Assembly: GCF_007558825.1 (NCBI RefSeq)
Contig: NZ_VLTK01000002.1
Span: 186,001 to 250,000, forward strand
From: Brevibacterium aurantiacum
GTDB taxonomy: Bacteria; Actinomycetota; Actinomycetes; Actinomycetales; Brevibacteriaceae
Direction of reading: 5' to 3'
Length of the DNA: 64,000 bases
In this document: positions 25,091 through 34,437 of the stretch, piece by piece
Layout of the letters: each line of letters begins with the position of its first letter
How positions within the stretch are numbered: position 1 is the stretch's first letter
The notes under the pieces: generated by a model
Told to the model about the DNA's origin: nothing
Seen by the model: the letters and a program-made list of their open reading frames with translations, nothing else
Database searches by the model: none
Made by a program: the position numbers and the translations under genes

Positions 25091-26391
25091 CGTTGACGCC
25101 AGCACTGACGACCCAGCTGAAAGCTTGGCGACGAGACTTTCACAAGTACGCGGAACCGGGATGGACGGAGTTCCGGACCACCTCGGCGATCATCGCTGTG
25201 TTGCGTGACTTGGGATGGGACACGGTGTACGGTCCCGAACTCCACGACGCCGATTCTCGGCTGGGGGTGCCCGACGCCGAGGTGCTCGCGGGTGAACGCG
25301 ATCGCGCGGTGTCGCAGGGCGCGGACCCGGAGCTCGTCGAGGCGATGGGTGACGGATTCACCGGTGTCCTCGGCATGTTGGAGACCGGACGGCCCGGGCC
25401 GGTCGTGTGCTTCCGCTTCGACATCGACTCCAACGATCTGGTGGAACTGGCCGATGAGACCCATCGGCCCTTCGCCGAAGGATTCGCCTCGGCCAACGAG
25501 GGTGCCATGCACGGGTGCGGTCATGACGGCCATGCCGCCATCGGACTGGGGTTGGCCACGAGATTGTCCCAGCTTAAGGACGAGCTGTCCGGGAGGGTGA
25601 AGATCATCTTCCAACCCGCCGAGGAGGGGGTGCGTGGCGCTCATTCGATCGTGGCCGCGGGATGGTTCGACGATGTCGATCTGTTCGTCGCCACCCACCT
25701 GAAGTCCGATGATGAGAAGGGCAATGTGCTCACCGGGTCCGATGGGTACCTGGCGAGCACGAAGCTCGATGTCACCTTCACCGGCGTCGGTTCACACGCC
25801 GGGGGAGACCCCGAGAAAGGCAGGAACGCGCTTCTCGCAGCCGCCTCGGCGACCTTGAATCTGCATGCGATACCCCGGCACTCGGCAGGGGCCAGTCGCA
25901 TCAACGTCGGCACCTTCCATGCTGGTGAGGGCCGCAATGTCGTGCCCAGGGCAGCGACGCTCAGGGTCGAGACGCGCGGCCAGTCGAGCAAGATCAACGA
26001 ATTCATGTTCGAGCGGGCGCAGGACGTCATTGCTGGTGCCGCGAGGATGTACGACGTCGACGTCGAGTCGACTGTCGTCGGCAAGGCGGACCAGGAATCA
26101 CCGAGTCCGGAACTGCTGCCCTATATCCGGACCTGTTTCGAGGGTGTCGATGGAGTCGCCGAGATCAGCGACACCGGCGGACTGGGCGGATCCGAGGACG
26201 CAACGGCGATGATGAAGCGAGTCAAGGAACGCGGCGGCCTGGCGACCTACGTCCAGATCGGCATGGACACCTCCTGGGGCCACCACACCGAACGCTTCGA
26301 CGTCGACGAGGACATGCTCGCCGTCGGCGTGGAGGCCGAGGCGAAGATTGCGCTTGGGGCGGGGGAGTTCTTGACAGGGCTGGGGCGCTAG
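25087..26391 (+). CDS. M20D-family amidohydrolase, AbgA-like
   Basis: 434 residues. The start WRRDFHKYAEPGWTEFRTTS resembles AbgA (p-aminobenzoyl-glutamate hydrolase) more than ordinary M20D enzymes. Metal ligands are visible in HGCGHDGH (near residue 140) and PAEEGVRG (near 178), with a late HH pair in WGHHTERFD. The usual DMDALP segment is FDIDSNDLVE, also AbgA-like. It cleaves an amide bond of an N-substituted amino acid in the cytoplasm. It is translationally coupled to the MFS transporter. No AbgB partner is present, so the homodimer may suffice or the substrate may differ. Confidence 0.87.
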   Translation: MTLTPALTTQLKAWRRDFHKYAEPGWTEFRTTSAIIAVLRDLGWDTVYGPELHDADSRLGVPDAEVLAGERDRAVSQGADPELVEAMGDGFTGVLGMLETGRPGPVVCFRFDIDSNDLVELADETHRPFAEGFASANEGAMHGCGHDGHAAIGLGLATRLSQLKDELSGRVKIIFQPAEEGVRGAHSIVAAGWFDDVDLFVATHLKSDDEKGNVLTGSDGYLASTKLDVTFTGVGSHAGGDPEKGRNALLAAASATLNLHAIPRHSAGASRINVGTFHAGEGRNVVPRAATLRVETRGQSSKINEFMFERAQDVIAGAARMYDVDVESTVVGKADQESPSPELLPYIRTCFEGVDGVAEISDTGGLGGSEDATAMMKRVKERGGLATYVQIGMDTSWGHHTERFDVDEDMLAVGVEAEAKIALGAGEFLTGLGR

Positions 26392-26505
26392 TCGACTGGC
26401 GGTGATGGCCGCGGTGTCTCTGCTCCCACTTCGGCGAGTGCACGGGTCTTCGTCTCGAAGCAGGCGGAGTCAAAGACGGAAACAGCGTCCGATAAACTCA
26501 TGTGA

Positions 26506-28011
26506 ATGTCGAGAATTACGTGCCCTGACCTGAGTTCGAAGGTCGTCACCGCAGAGGCAGCGGCTGTTCACATCGGTCACGGCGACCGCGTCGCCATGAG
26601 TGGATTCACCGGTTCGGGATACCCGAAGTCGGTGCCGGGTGCCATTGCAGCGCAGGCTCGCACTGAGCACGATGCCGGTCGTGACTTCGGCATCGAGCTG
26701 TGGACCGGCGCCTCGACCGCACCCGAACTTGACGGAGTCCTCGCCGAGGCGGGAGCCGTGAGCAAACGACTGCCCTTCCAGTCCGACCCGGCAATGCGGA
26801 AGTCGATCAACGCCGGCGACACGGAATACGTCGACACACACCTCAGCCACTCTGCCCAGCAGGCCTGGTTCGGCTTCTATGGAAACCTCGACGTCGCCGT
26901 CGTCGAAGTCGCTGCGGTCCTACCCAACGGTCTGCTGATTCCCGGCAGCTCCGTGGGCAATTCGAAGACATGGCTCGACCTGGCCGACAAGGTCATCCTC
27001 GAGGTCAACTCCTGGCACCCGCGCGCCTACGAAGGCTTCCACGACGTCTACTACGGCACCCGCCGCCCGCCCGAGCGCCTGCCCATCCAGCTCCTCGAGC
27101 CCATGCAGCGCATCGGCGACCCATACCTGCGCGTGGACCCGTCCAAGGTCGTTGCCGTCGTTGAGACGAACGCACCCGATCGGAACCTGCCGTTCAAGCC
27201 CGCCGACGAAGATTCGAAGGCCATTGCCTCCCACCTCGTGGACTTCCTGCGCCACGAGATCAAGGCCGACAGGCTGCCGGAGGACCTGCTGCCGCTGCAG
27301 TCGGGCGTCGGCAACGTCGCAAACGCCGTCATGGGCAACCTGGCCGACAGCGAATTCGAGGGCCTGAGCGCCTACACCGAGGTTATCCAAGACGGGATGC
27401 TCGACCTCATCGACAACGGCAAGCTCGCCTCTGTCTCGGCCACAGCCTTCTCGCTCTCAGCCGAGCGCGCCGCTGACTTCAACGAGAACATCGAGTCCTA
27501 TAAGGGACGCATCCTCCTGCGCACGCAAGAGATGTCGAATCATCCGGAAGCCATCCGCCGCCTCGGCGTCATTGCGATCAACGGGATGGTCGAAGCCGAC
27601 ATCTACGGCAACGTGAACTCCACCCACGTGATGGGTTCGTCCATCATCAACGGCATCGGCGGGTCCGGCGACTTCGCTCGCAATGCCTACCTCAACTTCT
27701 TCGTGTCGAACTCCTTGGCAAAAGACGGAGCGATCTCCTCGATCGTGCCCTTCGCCAGCCACATCGACCACACGGAACACGACACCCAGATCCTCGTCAC
27801 CGAGCAGGGGCTGGCCGATCTGCGCGGACTCTCCCCGGTGGCGCGAGCACGCACGATCATCGCCAACTGCGCGCACCCGAGCTACCGGGACCGCCTCGGC
27901 GACTATCTGGATCGGGCGATCGCAGAGAACCCGAACGGACGCCACACTCCACACCTGCTGGGTGAGGCCCTGTCCTGGCACGGAAACTTCCAGACCAACG
28001 GGAGCATGTGA
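26506..28011 (+). CDS. Acetyl-CoA hydrolase/transferase (succinyl-CoA:acetate CoA-transferase family)
   Basis: 501 residues, as in Cat1/AarC/ScpC enzymes. Characteristic segments are MSGFTGSGYPKSVP near the N-terminus, the catalytic-Glu region YTEVIQDGMLDLIDNGKL (near residue 290), NGIGGSGDFARNAYLNFF, and LVTEQGLADLRGLSP. It moves CoA between succinate, acetate or related acids. No Shine-Dalgarno precedes the ATG; a GATAAACT element just upstream would place the transcript start close to the ATG, suggesting leaderless translation. It appears monocistronic and is followed by a short tandem repeat. Confidence 0.92.
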   Translation: MSRITCPDLSSKVVTAEAAAVHIGHGDRVAMSGFTGSGYPKSVPGAIAAQARTEHDAGRDFGIELWTGASTAPELDGVLAEAGAVSKRLPFQSDPAMRKSINAGDTEYVDTHLSHSAQQAWFGFYGNLDVAVVEVAAVLPNGLLIPGSSVGNSKTWLDLADKVILEVNSWHPRAYEGFHDVYYGTRRPPERLPIQLLEPMQRIGDPYLRVDPSKVVAVVETNAPDRNLPFKPADEDSKAIASHLVDFLRHEIKADRLPEDLLPLQSGVGNVANAVMGNLADSEFEGLSAYTEVIQDGMLDLIDNGKLASVSATAFSLSAERAADFNENIESYKGRILLRTQEMSNHPEAIRRLGVIAINGMVEADIYGNVNSTHVMGSSIINGIGGSGDFARNAYLNFFVSNSLAKDGAISSIVPFASHIDHTEHDTQILVTEQGLADLRGLSPVARARTIIANCAHPSYRDRLGDYLDRAIAENPNGRHTPHLLGEALSWHGNFQTNGSM

Positions 28012-28017
28012 AGCCCG

Positions 28018-28061
28018 CCAGTGCGGTCTCCTGAATCAACCAGTGCGGTTTCCTGATTCAA
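28018..28061. repeat. Two-copy 22-bp tandem repeat
   Basis: Units at 28018-28039 and 28040-28061 begin CCAGTGCGGT and differ at two positions. They start seven bases after the CoA-transferase stop. Confidence 0.9.
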
Positions 28062-28092
28062 GGAGCCGGCCTATGCGTCGATCCCGCTTCAC

Positions 28093-29388
28093 CTATTCGA
28101 CGATCCCGCACCACTCGGCGATGAAGAGCGCCATGGATTTCGTGCACTTGCGCACAGACTCGATGCTCACACGCTCGTCGAATCCGTGGATGTTCTCTGA
28201 GACGGGACCATAGACCAGGGTCGGCATCTGTCCGTAGTTGACGAAGACTCGACCGTCGAGATAGCCGGGAGTGGTGAAGCTGGTGAGCTCGGCGTCGAAG
28301 GTCTCACGGTGGGTGCGTTCGAGGAGCTCTTCGGCATCACTGCCGGGCTCGAGGACGTAGCCGTCGGCGTAGAAGCCGTTCGGAGTCAGGACCGTTTCAA
28401 AGGTCGGGCGAGCTGAGTCGCCGCCGTCCGCTGATCGTCCGGCTCCGGCATCGGACACGCATTTCTCGACTTCGGCCCAGGCCTCATCGGCGTTGGTTCC
28501 GGGGTAGGTGGCAACGCGGACCTGGAGTTCGCACCAGGCCGGCACGCTCGAGGGCCAGTCGCCGCCGCGGATCTCACCGAAGTTGAAGTTGATCGGGTGA
28601 TCGAGGTCCTCGAAATACGGATGCTCACCCTTCCTGTCATTCCATGTCTGTTCGAGCACGCGCAGAGCCTGCATCACGTCGAATGCGGCATCGATGGCGT
28701 TGAAGCCATTGGCCATCTCGCGTGGATGTGTGGGGTTGCCGCTGACTCGTACGGTGAACCACAGAACCCCCACATTGGCTCTGACCAGGGCATCTTCCTC
28801 TGGCTCGGAGATGATGACCGCGTCTGCGGTGTATCCGCGCAGCAGTGCCGCCAAAGAGCCGTTTCCGGTGCATTCCTCTTCGACGACGGACTGGAGGTGG
28901 ACGCGGCCGGTGAGGTCGAAACCGGCCTGACGGATGGCGTCGAATGCGAACAGATTGGCGATCAGCCCTGCCTTCATGTCACCGGCACCGCGGCCGTACA
29001 TCCACCCGTCGACCACTTCGGCGTCCCAGGGTGAGCGCGACCATCTGTCGTCTGGACCCTGTGGCACGACATCGATGTGGCCGTTGAGGATCAGGGACTT
29101 CCCGCTGTCCTGGGCAGGCTGGTACGTGCCGACGATATTGGTCATCCCCGTGTAGTCGACGGTGGAGGGGCCGAAGCCGGGGTGGGCCTCCAGCTCGGGG
29201 GAGTCGATGATCCATCGGTCGATGTCGAGGCCGAGGTTCTGCAGTCGGGACTCGATGAGATCCTGTGCGGGCTCCTCATGCTCACGTCTGGATGGCGAAT
29301 TCACCAGCTCGGCGGTCGCCGCCAACTGTTGGTCGAATCGGGCGTCGACCGCCGCGAGGATCCGTTGTTTTGCGTCGTTGGTGATCAT
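28093..29388 (-). CDS. M20 deacylase, ArgE/DapE family
   Basis: 431 residues. Metal-binding motifs: LNGHIDVVP (His near residue 99), YGRGAGDMKAG (bridging Asp near 132), VVEEECTGNG (catalytic Glu pair near 168), and a late His in SENIHGFDERV. The lid/dimerisation domain sits between. It removes an acyl group from an N-acyl amino acid or cleaves a related amide; this broad family includes acetylornithine deacetylase. It lies downstream of the PucR-type regulator and MatC-like carrier on the same strand with a 159-bp gap, so it may be separately transcribed. Specific substrate unknown. Confidence 0.87.
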   Translation of the reverse strand: MITNDAKQRILAAVDARFDQQLAATAELVNSPSRREHEEPAQDLIESRLQNLGLDIDRWIIDSPELEAHPGFGPSTVDYTGMTNIVGTYQPAQDSGKSLILNGHIDVVPQGPDDRWSRSPWDAEVVDGWMYGRGAGDMKAGLIANLFAFDAIRQAGFDLTGRVHLQSVVEEECTGNGSLAALLRGYTADAVIISEPEEDALVRANVGVLWFTVRVSGNPTHPREMANGFNAIDAAFDVMQALRVLEQTWNDRKGEHPYFEDLDHPINFNFGEIRGGDWPSSVPAWCELQVRVATYPGTNADEAWAEVEKCVSDAGAGRSADGGDSARPTFETVLTPNGFYADGYVLEPGSDAEELLERTHRETFDAELTSFTTPGYLDGRVFVNYGQMPTLVYGPVSENIHGFDERVSIESVRKCTKSMALFIAEWCGIVE

Positions 29389-29547
29389 TGGCTCTCCTTC
29401 GAGTGCAGCTCGTTGAGGTGTGGGGTGTCGTCGAGGTGTGCGGTGCTGATTCGAGACTAGGGGACCGCAGATAAAGGGTCATTGGATGAATGTCTCGGCT
29501 TTGAGCACCGCGGTGTGCATTTGAACCTCTGTGCCGGTCAGCGTCGG

Positions 29548-30675
29548 TCAGTACTGCTGCGTGTCCTGCGTCAGGATCAGCGCGATCGCCGCATCACGGG
29601 GAATGGTCACGTCCAAACCGGTGATGTCGTGGAAGGACTGCAGACGTTTGAACACGGTGTTCCTGTGGACATAGAGCGAGTCCGCCGCCTCCTGAACCGA
29701 ACCGTTTTCCAAGTAGGCGGCGATGGTTGTGGCCAGACGTTTCAACCTCTCATTGGGCTTTTCGCCCACCGAGCTGACAAAGTCACCGAGCAGTTCATGC
29801 TCGAAGCCGCTGATGAGGGTCTCCATCGCGGTGCGGGCGATGGCGGCGAATCCTTCCTTCAAATTGACTGCAGGGCGACCAGGATGAAGCTCGCCGAGGT
29901 GTTTGGCCAGTGCCGCTGCCCGTGACACCTGGCTCAATCCGTCGACTTTCGAGATGTATCCGCCTGCGAGCTCGGGCAGTTCGTCGACCAAGCTGATCAG
30001 CGTGCGCCGATGACGGAACACATAGGTCATCTGTTCGTCTTCGTACGAATGTGCCTCGAGGGTCGAGAAGCTCTGCTCCAGACCATCGGTGATGACGTTG
30101 GTGGGAATTGCCATGAGTTCGAATTCACCGTCGTCTCTCATGCCGAGAACCGTGGCGATGGCACTGACGTCGTCATCGTCGGCGTGACCGGAGAACAGTT
30201 TTGTCAGGGCGCGTTCGCGGGCGGTTCTGCGTGAACGCGCCATTTCCCCCGTCTCGTTGAGAAAGGACCGCTGCACTTCTGTCGCATAACGTTCGACAAC
30301 ATCGAGAACGCGTTCCCCGTAGTCCATGAGCACACCGGTGAGATCTGGCTGCGCGGCCCGATGAAGTGCTCGCCACAGCACCCGAAAGTTGATGCGCACA
30401 GCCTCAGTGAACTGATCGACTCGCAGGCCCTGTCTGGCACGTCGTCGTCCCAGAGCATCTGGAAGGGACGATTCGTCGGCCATATGTTCAGCGGTGTACA
30501 GCCGCCGGAGGAAGAGGTCGAAGACCTGCTCAGCGGTTCCGGTGAGATCGGAGACGGGAACGCGACCGTGGGCGTAGCCCTCAAGCTGAGCAAGTTCGGC
30601 GATGAAGTCGTTGAGAAGCTGCGGGGTGTCCTGTCGCACTCGCTCGAGGAGTTCGTGCCAAAGCGGATCGTTCAT
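29548..30675 (-). CDS. PucR/CdaR-type transcriptional regulator
   Basis: 375 residues from the ATG at 30675; a longer frame to 30759 lacks support. The C-terminal helix-turn-helix (ENGSVQEAADSLYVHRNTVFKRLQSFHDITGLDV) is the PucR family HTH_30 domain. The preceding region resembles the GGDEF-like middle domain of CdaR proteins, and the N-terminal 150 residues are helical. Members control purine, sugar-acid, amino-acid or polyphenol catabolism. It follows the MatC-like carrier on the same strand (112 bp gap) and precedes the M20 deacylase, so it probably regulates those neighbours. The inverted repeat at 32235 could be its site. Confidence 0.85.
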   Translation of the reverse strand: MNDPLWHELLERVRQDTPQLLNDFIAELAQLEGYAHGRVPVSDLTGTAEQVFDLFLRRLYTAEHMADESSLPDALGRRRARQGLRVDQFTEAVRINFRVLWRALHRAAQPDLTGVLMDYGERVLDVVERYATEVQRSFLNETGEMARSRRTARERALTKLFSGHADDDDVSAIATVLGMRDDGEFELMAIPTNVITDGLEQSFSTLEAHSYEDEQMTYVFRHRRTLISLVDELPELAGGYISKVDGLSQVSRAAALAKHLGELHPGRPAVNLKEGFAAIARTAMETLISGFEHELLGDFVSSVGEKPNERLKRLATTIAAYLENGSVQEAADSLYVHRNTVFKRLQSFHDITGLDVTIPRDAAIALILTQDTQQY

Positions 30676-30787
30676 ACTGCATTGTTGCACTGAGGAACTC
30701 AACCCTGGTGAGCTGAGGGGCCTGGACGAGACGAACGGACGCCGGGCCAGGGCTTTCACACGGTCATCAACCTTGACAGGTCAGCAC

Positions 30788-32044
30788 TCACCTCGTGAGA
30801 ACCGTCGGCACCGCTGCGACTACCCAGGCCAATCCGGGACCGATGAGGCACATGAGGCCGGCGTAGCCGATCATCTGCTTGTAGTAGCGATCACGGATCG
30901 TAGTGTGCACATTGGCCAACAGCATCGCACCATTGGTCGAGAACGGACTGATGTCGACGATGGTTGCCGCGATCGCCAGCGCGGCGACGAAGCCACCCAC
31001 ATGCACGTCACCTGATTCGAGGAACGGCACGGCCAGGGCGATGACGACGCCGATGATCGCCAACGATGACGCCAGTGCAGAGATGAGGCCCGACATGTAG
31101 AAGAGCAGCAGAGCAGCCAGCAGCGGGATGCCGATGGCCGAGATCCCGGCCGACACCCATCCGACGGTGCCCGCGGCCTGGAGCACGGCGATGTAGGTGA
31201 GGACTCCGGTGATGAGAATGACGACCGACCATGACACCTTGGTCATCGCGGCCTTACCCGCTGCCGGGTTGATGAAGGTGAGAACGACGGCGATTGTGAT
31301 CGTCACGATCCCGACGTCCCAGCTGAAGATCAGCACGGACAGAGCCATCGCGATGAGTCCGATCAAGGTCGGCACCTGGCTCCGAGTCAATCTGATGGTG
31401 CTGGGACGCTCGGTCTCGGCGGATAGGGCATCGTCCGCCTCGGCGCGCAATCCGGGTCGCCGGTGAAGGACGAAGTAGACAACGAGAGCGAAGACTAAGT
31501 TGAAGATCAGCGGTGCCAAGAACAATGACAACGGTGTCGGAGTCAGGCCGTTCTTGGCCAGGTAGTCGTTGATGAAGATGCCGTAGACGCTGATGGGGGA
31601 GAAGGCCCCAGCCAGTGCACCGTGGACGACGAGGAGGCCGACCATGAACTGGTTGATCCGATGTTTGCGTGCGAACGACAATGCCAGCGGCGCGATGATG
31701 GCCACGGCGAAGAGAGCACCCAAGGAGATGAGGATCGCGGTGAGGGCGAAGAAGATCCACGGCATGAGCGCTGTCCGACCGCCGACGAGCTTGACACACC
31801 AGTTGACGATGACTTCGATGACGCCGTTGTTCTGGGCGAAGCCGAACAGATAGGTCAGCCCCACAAGGGTGAGGAACAGGTCGACGGGGAAGCCGGCGAG
31901 GAACTCCTCTGGGGCCTGGTGGAGGACGAGTCCGCCGACTCCTGCCGCTGCGACGAAGCCCAGCAGGCCCATGTTGATGTCACGCCATGTGCCGATGACG
32001 AACATCAGGCCGAGGACGATCACGCAGATCAGTTCCGCACTCAT
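30788..32044 (-). CDS. MatC-like dicarboxylate carrier (SLC13/IT superfamily)
   Basis: 418 residues, about 12 membrane segments. The first 130 residues (MSAELICVIVLGLMFVIGTW, then DINMGLLGFVAAAGVGG and FPVDLFLTLVGLTYLFGFAQ-NNG) match the MatC N-terminal domain of dicarboxylate/malonate carriers, and the rest is IT-superfamily-like, including FSPISVYGIFIND and DISPFSTNGAMLLAN. AAGGAG precedes the ATG at 32044; a longer frame to 32122 lacks a site. It probably imports a C3-C4 dicarboxylate or an acylated amino acid for the deacylase. It is divergent from the NTF2/NCS1 pair. Confidence 0.85.
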   Translation of the reverse strand: MSAELICVIVLGLMFVIGTWRDINMGLLGFVAAAGVGGLVLHQAPEEFLAGFPVDLFLTLVGLTYLFGFAQNNGVIEVIVNWCVKLVGGRTALMPWIFFALTAILISLGALFAVAIIAPLALSFARKHRINQFMVGLLVVHGALAGAFSPISVYGIFINDYLAKNGLTPTPLSLFLAPLIFNLVFALVVYFVLHRRPGLRAEADDALSAETERPSTIRLTRSQVPTLIGLIAMALSVLIFSWDVGIVTITIAVVLTFINPAAGKAAMTKVSWSVVILITGVLTYIAVLQAAGTVGWVSAGISAIGIPLLAALLLFYMSGLISALASSLAIIGVVIALAVPFLESGDVHVGGFVAALAIAATIVDISPFSTNGAMLLANVHTTIRDRYYKQMIGYAGLMCLIGPGLAWVVAAVPTVLTR

Positions 32045-32234
32045 GGAAGCAGTGTCTCCTTCATCTTCACTATGACGATCATCGACGCACGGTTGCGGCG
32101 GGAGCTGCGGATGCAGCCGCACGTCACACGCTCTTCAACCTAAGCGAAATCTCAATTGCTGACAGCGCTATCTCGCAATGCAGGCAGCAGCTTGGATGTG
32201 GAGTGCGCCGCTCTGGGTGGTCGGTGGTGCAGTC

Positions 32235-32271
32235 CGCAGTGGACAAGCAACTCCAAAATCTCTCCACTGCG
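32235..32271. promoter_or_regulatory. Long-spaced inverted repeat in a divergent promoter region
   Basis: CGCAGTGGA (32235-32243) and TCCACTGCG (32263-32271) are perfect 9-bp arms, 28 bp from centre to centre. They lie in the 328-bp gene-free stretch 32045-32372 between the MatC-like and NTF2 genes, which otherwise shows nothing recognisable. It could be a regulator site or an mRNA hairpin. Confidence 0.45.
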
Positions 32272-32372
32272 TACAGTGTGCTGGGTCACCAAATCACTAG
32301 AGTTTCACTCGGCCCATCAGCTCTGCTTGCGACCGGCCGCGAGAACTGCGACAAAGAAAGTTGACGATCGTC

Positions 32373-32840
32373 ATGCCCAACGATGTGAATGAACCCAGCC
32401 ACGCCGAGGTGCTTCGCGCCGCCGACGCCATCGTCGCCGCCTATACGGCGACTGATGCGAAGGCTTACTTCGCAGCCTTTGCCCCCGACGCCACATTCAT
32501 CTTCCACCCCGAGAACAGCCGCTTGGATTCACGTGCGGAGTACGAGGAAGCTTGGAACTTGTGGATAGCCGACGGATGGTCAGTCGCCGACTGCGTCTCC
32601 TCTGCCAGGCTTGTGCAGACTTTCCCGGGCGGAGCGATCTTCTCTCACACCGTCGATACGACGGTGATGACGAGGGAAGGCGAGGAATCGTATCGGGAAC
32701 GTGAGAGCATCATCTTCCGCCACCTCGGCGACGGTAGACTCCTGGCGATCCACGAACACCTGTCGACTGTCCCCGACGCTGTGCCTGCGGATGCCTCCGC
32801 TGATGCAGAGCCGAACGTCGCCGAGGTGATCGCCCAGTGA
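32373..32840 (+). CDS. NTF2-like (SnoaL/DUF4440-type) protein
   Basis: 155 residues. The pattern ADAIVAAYTATDAKAYFAAFAPDATFIFHPENSRLDSRAEYEEAW, followed by strands containing GAIFSHTVDTTV and RERESIIFRHLGDGRLLAIHEHLS, is the cone-shaped NTF2 fold used by SnoaL-like isomerases, hydrolases and DUF4440 proteins. The ATG at 32373 is chosen; a TTG at 32361 abuts the purine-rich AAAGAAAG and would leave no spacing. It overlaps the NCS1 permease by GTGA, so the two are translated together, and the protein probably handles the permease substrate. No function has been identified. Confidence 0.82.
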   Translation: MPNDVNEPSHAEVLRAADAIVAAYTATDAKAYFAAFAPDATFIFHPENSRLDSRAEYEEAWNLWIADGWSVADCVSSARLVQTFPGGAIFSHTVDTTVMTREGEESYRERESIIFRHLGDGRLLAIHEHLSTVPDAVPADASADAEPNVAEVIAQ

Positions 32841-34207
32841 ACTGGTACCGCAGCCTCGAATCGCGCTTGGAATCTGGAAGCGACGACTCGGGAGTCATCC
32901 GCGGGCACTTGGGCACCAGACGAATGTTCTTGATCTGGTTGGCCGCCAACCTCGTCGTGACAACCATGCTCACCGGCACACTCTTCGTCCCGGGCATCGA
33001 CTACGTCACCGCCGTCATCGTCATCATCGCAGGCACGATCATCGGCACAATCGTGCTCACTCTGATCGGGAACATCGGCACTCGCACCGGCCTGGCCACC
33101 ATGGCGATCACCAGGGGAGCATTCGGACCCAAGGGCAGCTATCTGCCTGTCGCAGCCAACGTCGTCATCCTCATGGGCTGGAGTTGGGTCCAAGCCATGC
33201 TCGCGGGCATCAGCGTCAACTTCGTCGTCGCGCAGACAACCGGATTCTCCAACCCGATCCTCTTCTCCGTGCTGCGCCAGGCCCTGGTCGTCGGGCTTGC
33301 CATCCTCGGGCATGAGGGCATTGAGAAGGCCGAACCTTGGTTCGCGCTGCTCATTCTGTTGGTCATGGCCTACGTCTTCGTCATCGCCTTCAACGGGCAC
33401 TCGCCGAGCGAATACGCTGCGATCCAGGCCGATCCCAGTCTGGAATTCACCTCTGTGCTCGCTCTCGACATCGTCATCTCGACTGCGATCTCGTGGACTG
33501 TGCTCTCTGGTGACCTCAACCGCCTGGCCAAGAGTCAGAAGTCGGGGATCATCGGCTCAGGCCTCGGCTATATCGCCTCCACGGTGCTTGCTATGGTCCT
33601 CGGTCTCACCGCCTACAGCTACATCCTCCTCGACGGTGCAGACGCGGCTCCCTTCGACCCGACCGTGCTGGCCGCGGAATTCGGGTGGGCGTTGGCGATC
33701 GTCATCTTCCTGTCCGTGATGGCGACGAACACGATGGTGGTCTATGGGATGGTCAACTCGGTCGTCGGCGCGCAGAGGCGGACACAGCTGAAGTTCCTGC
33801 CGGTGGCATTGGTGCTCGGAATCGTCTCGATTCTCGGATCGACCTGGTTGGCCCTGCTCGACCAGTACACCGACTTCCTCACGATGATCGGGGCCTTCTT
33901 CGTTCCCGTGTTCGCGATCCTCATCGTCGACTACTACATCATCAAGCGCCGGACCTATACGAGGGACATCGTGAGTGACGCCGGAGGTATCTACTCCTAC
34001 ACGCGCGGCGTCAATTGGGCAGCAGTCGCCGTGTGGATAGTCGGCGCCTTTGTGTCCTACCTGCTCACCTATGCCTTCCCGAGTCCGATGGGCGCAACGA
34101 TCCCGTCGTTTGTGGCGTCATTCCTTCTGTATCTGGGGCTCTCATGGCGTTCACGACAGCAGTTCGCCGAGGTTGCCAGTGGTCATCTGTCCAAGTCCAG
34201 TGAGTGA
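32837..34207 (+). CDS. NCS1-family permease (cytosine/purine/allantoin/thiamine type)
   Basis: 456 residues with 12 hydrophobic segments. Features of NCS1 (CodB-like) carriers are visible: ITRGAFGPKGSYLPVAANVVILMGWSWVQ in the first half, the helix 6 region near VISTAISWTVLSGDLNRLAKSQ, and FFVPVFAILIVDYYIIKRRTY near the end. The GTG start overlaps the NTF2 stop. It probably takes up a nucleobase, hydantoin, or another small N-heterocycle with a cation. The PucR-type regulator nearby would be consistent with nucleobase control, but the operon contains no catabolic enzyme to confirm it. Confidence 0.9.
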   Translation: MNWYRSLESRLESGSDDSGVIRGHLGTRRMFLIWLAANLVVTTMLTGTLFVPGIDYVTAVIVIIAGTIIGTIVLTLIGNIGTRTGLATMAITRGAFGPKGSYLPVAANVVILMGWSWVQAMLAGISVNFVVAQTTGFSNPILFSVLRQALVVGLAILGHEGIEKAEPWFALLILLVMAYVFVIAFNGHSPSEYAAIQADPSLEFTSVLALDIVISTAISWTVLSGDLNRLAKSQKSGIIGSGLGYIASTVLAMVLGLTAYSYILLDGADAAPFDPTVLAAEFGWALAIVIFLSVMATNTMVVYGMVNSVVGAQRRTQLKFLPVALVLGIVSILGSTWLALLDQYTDFLTMIGAFFVPVFAILIVDYYIIKRRTYTRDIVSDAGGIYSYTRGVNWAAVAVWIVGAFVSYLLTYAFPSPMGATIPSFVASFLLYLGLSWRSRQQFAEVASGHLSKSSE

Positions 34208-34437
34208 ATGGGTTGGGCCGTCAGTGCCGCACGACCGTTTTCATGTCAGCGCCGTCTGCGAGCATCAACCAACAAAACGATCCGGACGGCTCCAAAGCAT
34301 CGGGCAAATTTCGGAAGTGGTCATAGATTACATCTGTACAATTAGCATTCGAATAGTTTAGAATATGAATATCAGTTAGATTCGTCAGTGCTCTACTCAC
34401 TCTTCCCGACATAGATGTACGAGGCAGGTGATACACG

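Noticed and set aside
26473-26505. Confident promoter call for the CoA-transferase gene
   Set aside because: A GATAAACT element is present, but no convincing -35 sequence lies at the right distance; mentioned only as a possibility in the gene entry.
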